A stretch of 64,000 bases of DNA from Thelonectria olida (lineage: Eukaryota > Ascomycota > Sordariomycetes > Hypocreales > Nectriaceae). The notes below the pieces were generated by a model. That model was not told the origin of the DNA. It ran no database searches and saw nothing but the letters and a program-made list of their open reading frames with translations. Both the position numbers and the translations under genes were made by a program. Below are positions 62,275 to 64,000 of the stretch, one piece after another; within the stretch, counting starts at the first letter, position 1; the number at the start of each line of letters is the position of its first letter. The DNA is taken from the NCBI GenBank assembly GCA_020736575.1, contig JAGPYM010000024.1:496001-560000 (forward strand). Direction: 5' to 3'.

Positions 62275-63407
62275 GCCATCGCAAGGCGATATTACAGCGG
62301 CTTTACAGATGGAGCTCGAAGCGGCAAAGGCCCTCCTTGGAGATGCTCCAGAACCCCCATCACGTCCTACAAAAAACGAACGACAGCATCATGCAGCGAT
62401 CAAACTGGCAACTGCAATACTGCCCGGCTCCCCTTCTTACCCAATTTTCTATTGGTTATTATTCGACCAAGGCGAGTTTGATCTCATTTGTCTTTTATCA
62501 CGAGGCTCGCGCAACTGGACAACTATACGTGATCAGTTTCTGGCGGCCGCAGAGAGGATTACATCAGGTAATATTAAAGTGAGCTTTGATCGTCGCCCAC
62601 GATTGCTCCAGGAGGTCAGGGCTGGCAACAGCAAGCCCTAGATCAGTCAGAAGCCAATTAGGATACAAGATACTAATAGATGCCCCCAATAGCTTGAAAG
62701 AACAAGAGCTTTAATGGCCCTCATAGCCTTTTCCTAGATTGTAATATGTCGTTTACGTAAGTACCGCTTTTCTCTTTCACATGCCAGAATTTGATCCTTT
62801 ATGAGAGGATAAAGTTTAATGGCACATTGACGAAAGGGTTGACGAGGAAAAAGGTAAAGCATTCTGTGGCTTACATCGACCCATAGTCCATCTCTATAAT
62901 ACGCGTGTTTTCACATGTCAACATGGTGACTGGGTGAGTGAGATTTATTGGAGGAATAGGTGACACTGGTGCCTGCGGACTGGGTGGAAACGGTTGGAGT
63001 CATCCAGAGAAGCATTCTTAGCCGCACAGGCAAAGTTCGTACTTAAGGCCTGGTTGGCTGTCGGCAAATTTAAGGATATATATAAGCTGACACAGAAATT
63101 CAACGGTGACTCAAAGGCAGTCTTATGATGCAGAGATGATGCGGAGGTGATGCGGGCATTGCCATTGATTGTGCAACAATCATTGATTCACTGCGTCAGA
63201 ATCATCCCTCACCGTTGGGCGATGGGCCAGTGTGTTGGAGGTAGTTGTTTCTTCTCACTGCACGTATACGTACCGCCATTCTACAAAAGCCAGCCCCTTA
63301 ACCTCTCGTCATATTTTTTCTACTTTCTCATCACAACTCTCTTACTCATTTCCCACCCAAGCCCATAAACAGCACCGAAGCGCGGTACCTACATCTCACC
63401 TGGTGCA
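62275..63407. other. Intergenic with one unassigned ORF
   Basis: The frame at 62243-62641 (GAEPSQGDITAALQMELEAA...) overlaps the preceding fragment and has no recognised domain. Positions 62650-63400 hold no gene; the last 100 bp are CT-rich, as expected for a fungal promoter before the gene at 63408. Confidence 0.35.
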
Positions 63408-64000
63408 ATGGCCAACAAACCCAAACCACTCATCGTTCTCTGCGATGGCACCTGGGCCGGCCGTGAGGCAAACACAAGAACGAACATCTACCTCCTAGCG
63501 AAGATGGTAGGAATCGACATAGACAATCCCACAGACACAGACATTCATGTTTTGGACGGTTCTGCGTGGTACATGCACGGCGTTGGACTTGGAAGCACGT
63601 TCCTAGAGTATGTATACCCTCAATTTACCCTTCAGCGCTGGCCGATGATTCCTAAAATGATATAGTTATGTGTTTAATGGCGTAACAGCGCAAGACATCG
63701 CCGGGCAATGTATAGCAGCCTACCGGTTCATCGTTGATAATTACAGTTACCCCGACCGCCAGCTCTGGATGTTTGGCTTTTCTAGGGGCGCATTCCTAGT
63801 TCGGTCGGTCGCGGGCATGATTAATAATTGCGGAATTGTCAAGCCCGTGATGAACGATGATGGCAATGTCAACGAGGACCAGACCAGTTTACTCTGCCAA
63901 CATGTCTATAAAATCTACCGCTCTGACGATCCTATCCATGACCCACATTCAGCCCAGTCCCGGACCTTTCGACGAAACGCCAGCTGGCCCCTGATCGGTG
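63408..64000 (+). CDS. DUF2235 (Tle1-like) alpha/beta-hydrolase, runs off the window
   Basis: ATG 63408 (context GTGCAATGGC). Exon 1 63408-63607, a 58-bp intron (GTATGT...GATATAG) to 63665, and exon 2 from 63666 to beyond 64000. The visible part matches the T6SS phospholipase effector Tle1-like catalytic domain (DUF2235): start KPLIVLCDGTWAGREANTRT, FNGVTAQDIAGQCIAAYRFI, and the GxSxG nucleophile elbow in LWMFGFSRGAFLVRSVAG. The fungal members are uncharacterised, presumed lipases or esterases. The C-terminal half, with the remaining catalytic residues, lies outside the window. Confidence 0.88.

Overview
The window looks like a transposon-rich, accessory stretch of a filamentous ascomycete genome (Pezizomycotina, probably Sordariomycetes; this is inferred from content, not from a species marker). 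Supporting signs are short GT-AG introns of about 45-90 bp, a HET-domain gene, NLR-type genes with TPR, NACHT and ankyrin modules, Tad-like LINEs with overlapping ORFs, Hop-like MULEs, a Fot1/pogo element and hAT elements. Many frames open only because they lie opposite LINE or transposase genes; those are left out.

Layout. 0.9-6.1 kb: a broken LINE (minus) abutting a decayed MULE transposase (6.1-8.5 kb). 9.2-12.2 kb: an NB-ARC/TPR NLR with nine nearly identical 42-residue repeats and an N-terminal Gly/His/Phe motif that is also present as a dead copy upstream. 12.6-14.6 kb: a 5'-truncated LINE containing a small solo LTR. 14.6-24 kb: sparse DNA with a few unrecognised genes and a hAT-type MITE. 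24.0-30.0 kb: a structurally intact LINE inside a short solo LTR. 30.5-37.4 kb: the most ordinary genic block (ankyrin protein, HET protein, 2OG-Fe(II) oxygenase, chromodomain protein). 37.5-42.5 kb: a second MULE lineage with long TIRs and a nested MITE. 42.6-46.1 kb: a lipase-like/NACHT NLR broken by an intact Fot1/pogo transposon. 47.0-47.3 kb: a small secreted cysteine-rich protein gene on the minus strand with a GC-AG intron. 47.9-52.4 kb: a hAT element, a Ty1/copia remnant with LTR and primer-binding site, and a non-autonomous MULE inside that LTR. 52.4-56.1 kb: a truncated cysteine-rich secreted gene, a purine-nucleoside-phosphorylase relic and an old LINE relic. 56.2-59.1 kb: a complete MULE with 106-bp TIRs, identical by eye, and a perfect 9-bp target duplication. 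59.7-64 kb: an unrecognised CxxC protein, membrane-protein debris, and the start of a DUF2235 hydrolase gene that leaves the window.

How it fits together. The host genes are mostly of the kind used in fungal self/non-self recognition (NB-ARC-TPR, NACHT with lipase-like N-terminus, PNP relic, ankyrin, HET) plus candidate secreted proteins, and they are interleaved with at least twelve mobile insertions. Nesting gives a relative order: copia LTRs first, then a LINE into one LTR copy and a MULE derivative into the other; the two LTR copies act as each other's empty site. The 56.2-59.1 kb MULE, the 24.1-29.8 kb LINE and the 43.5-45.3 kb pogo element look youngest.
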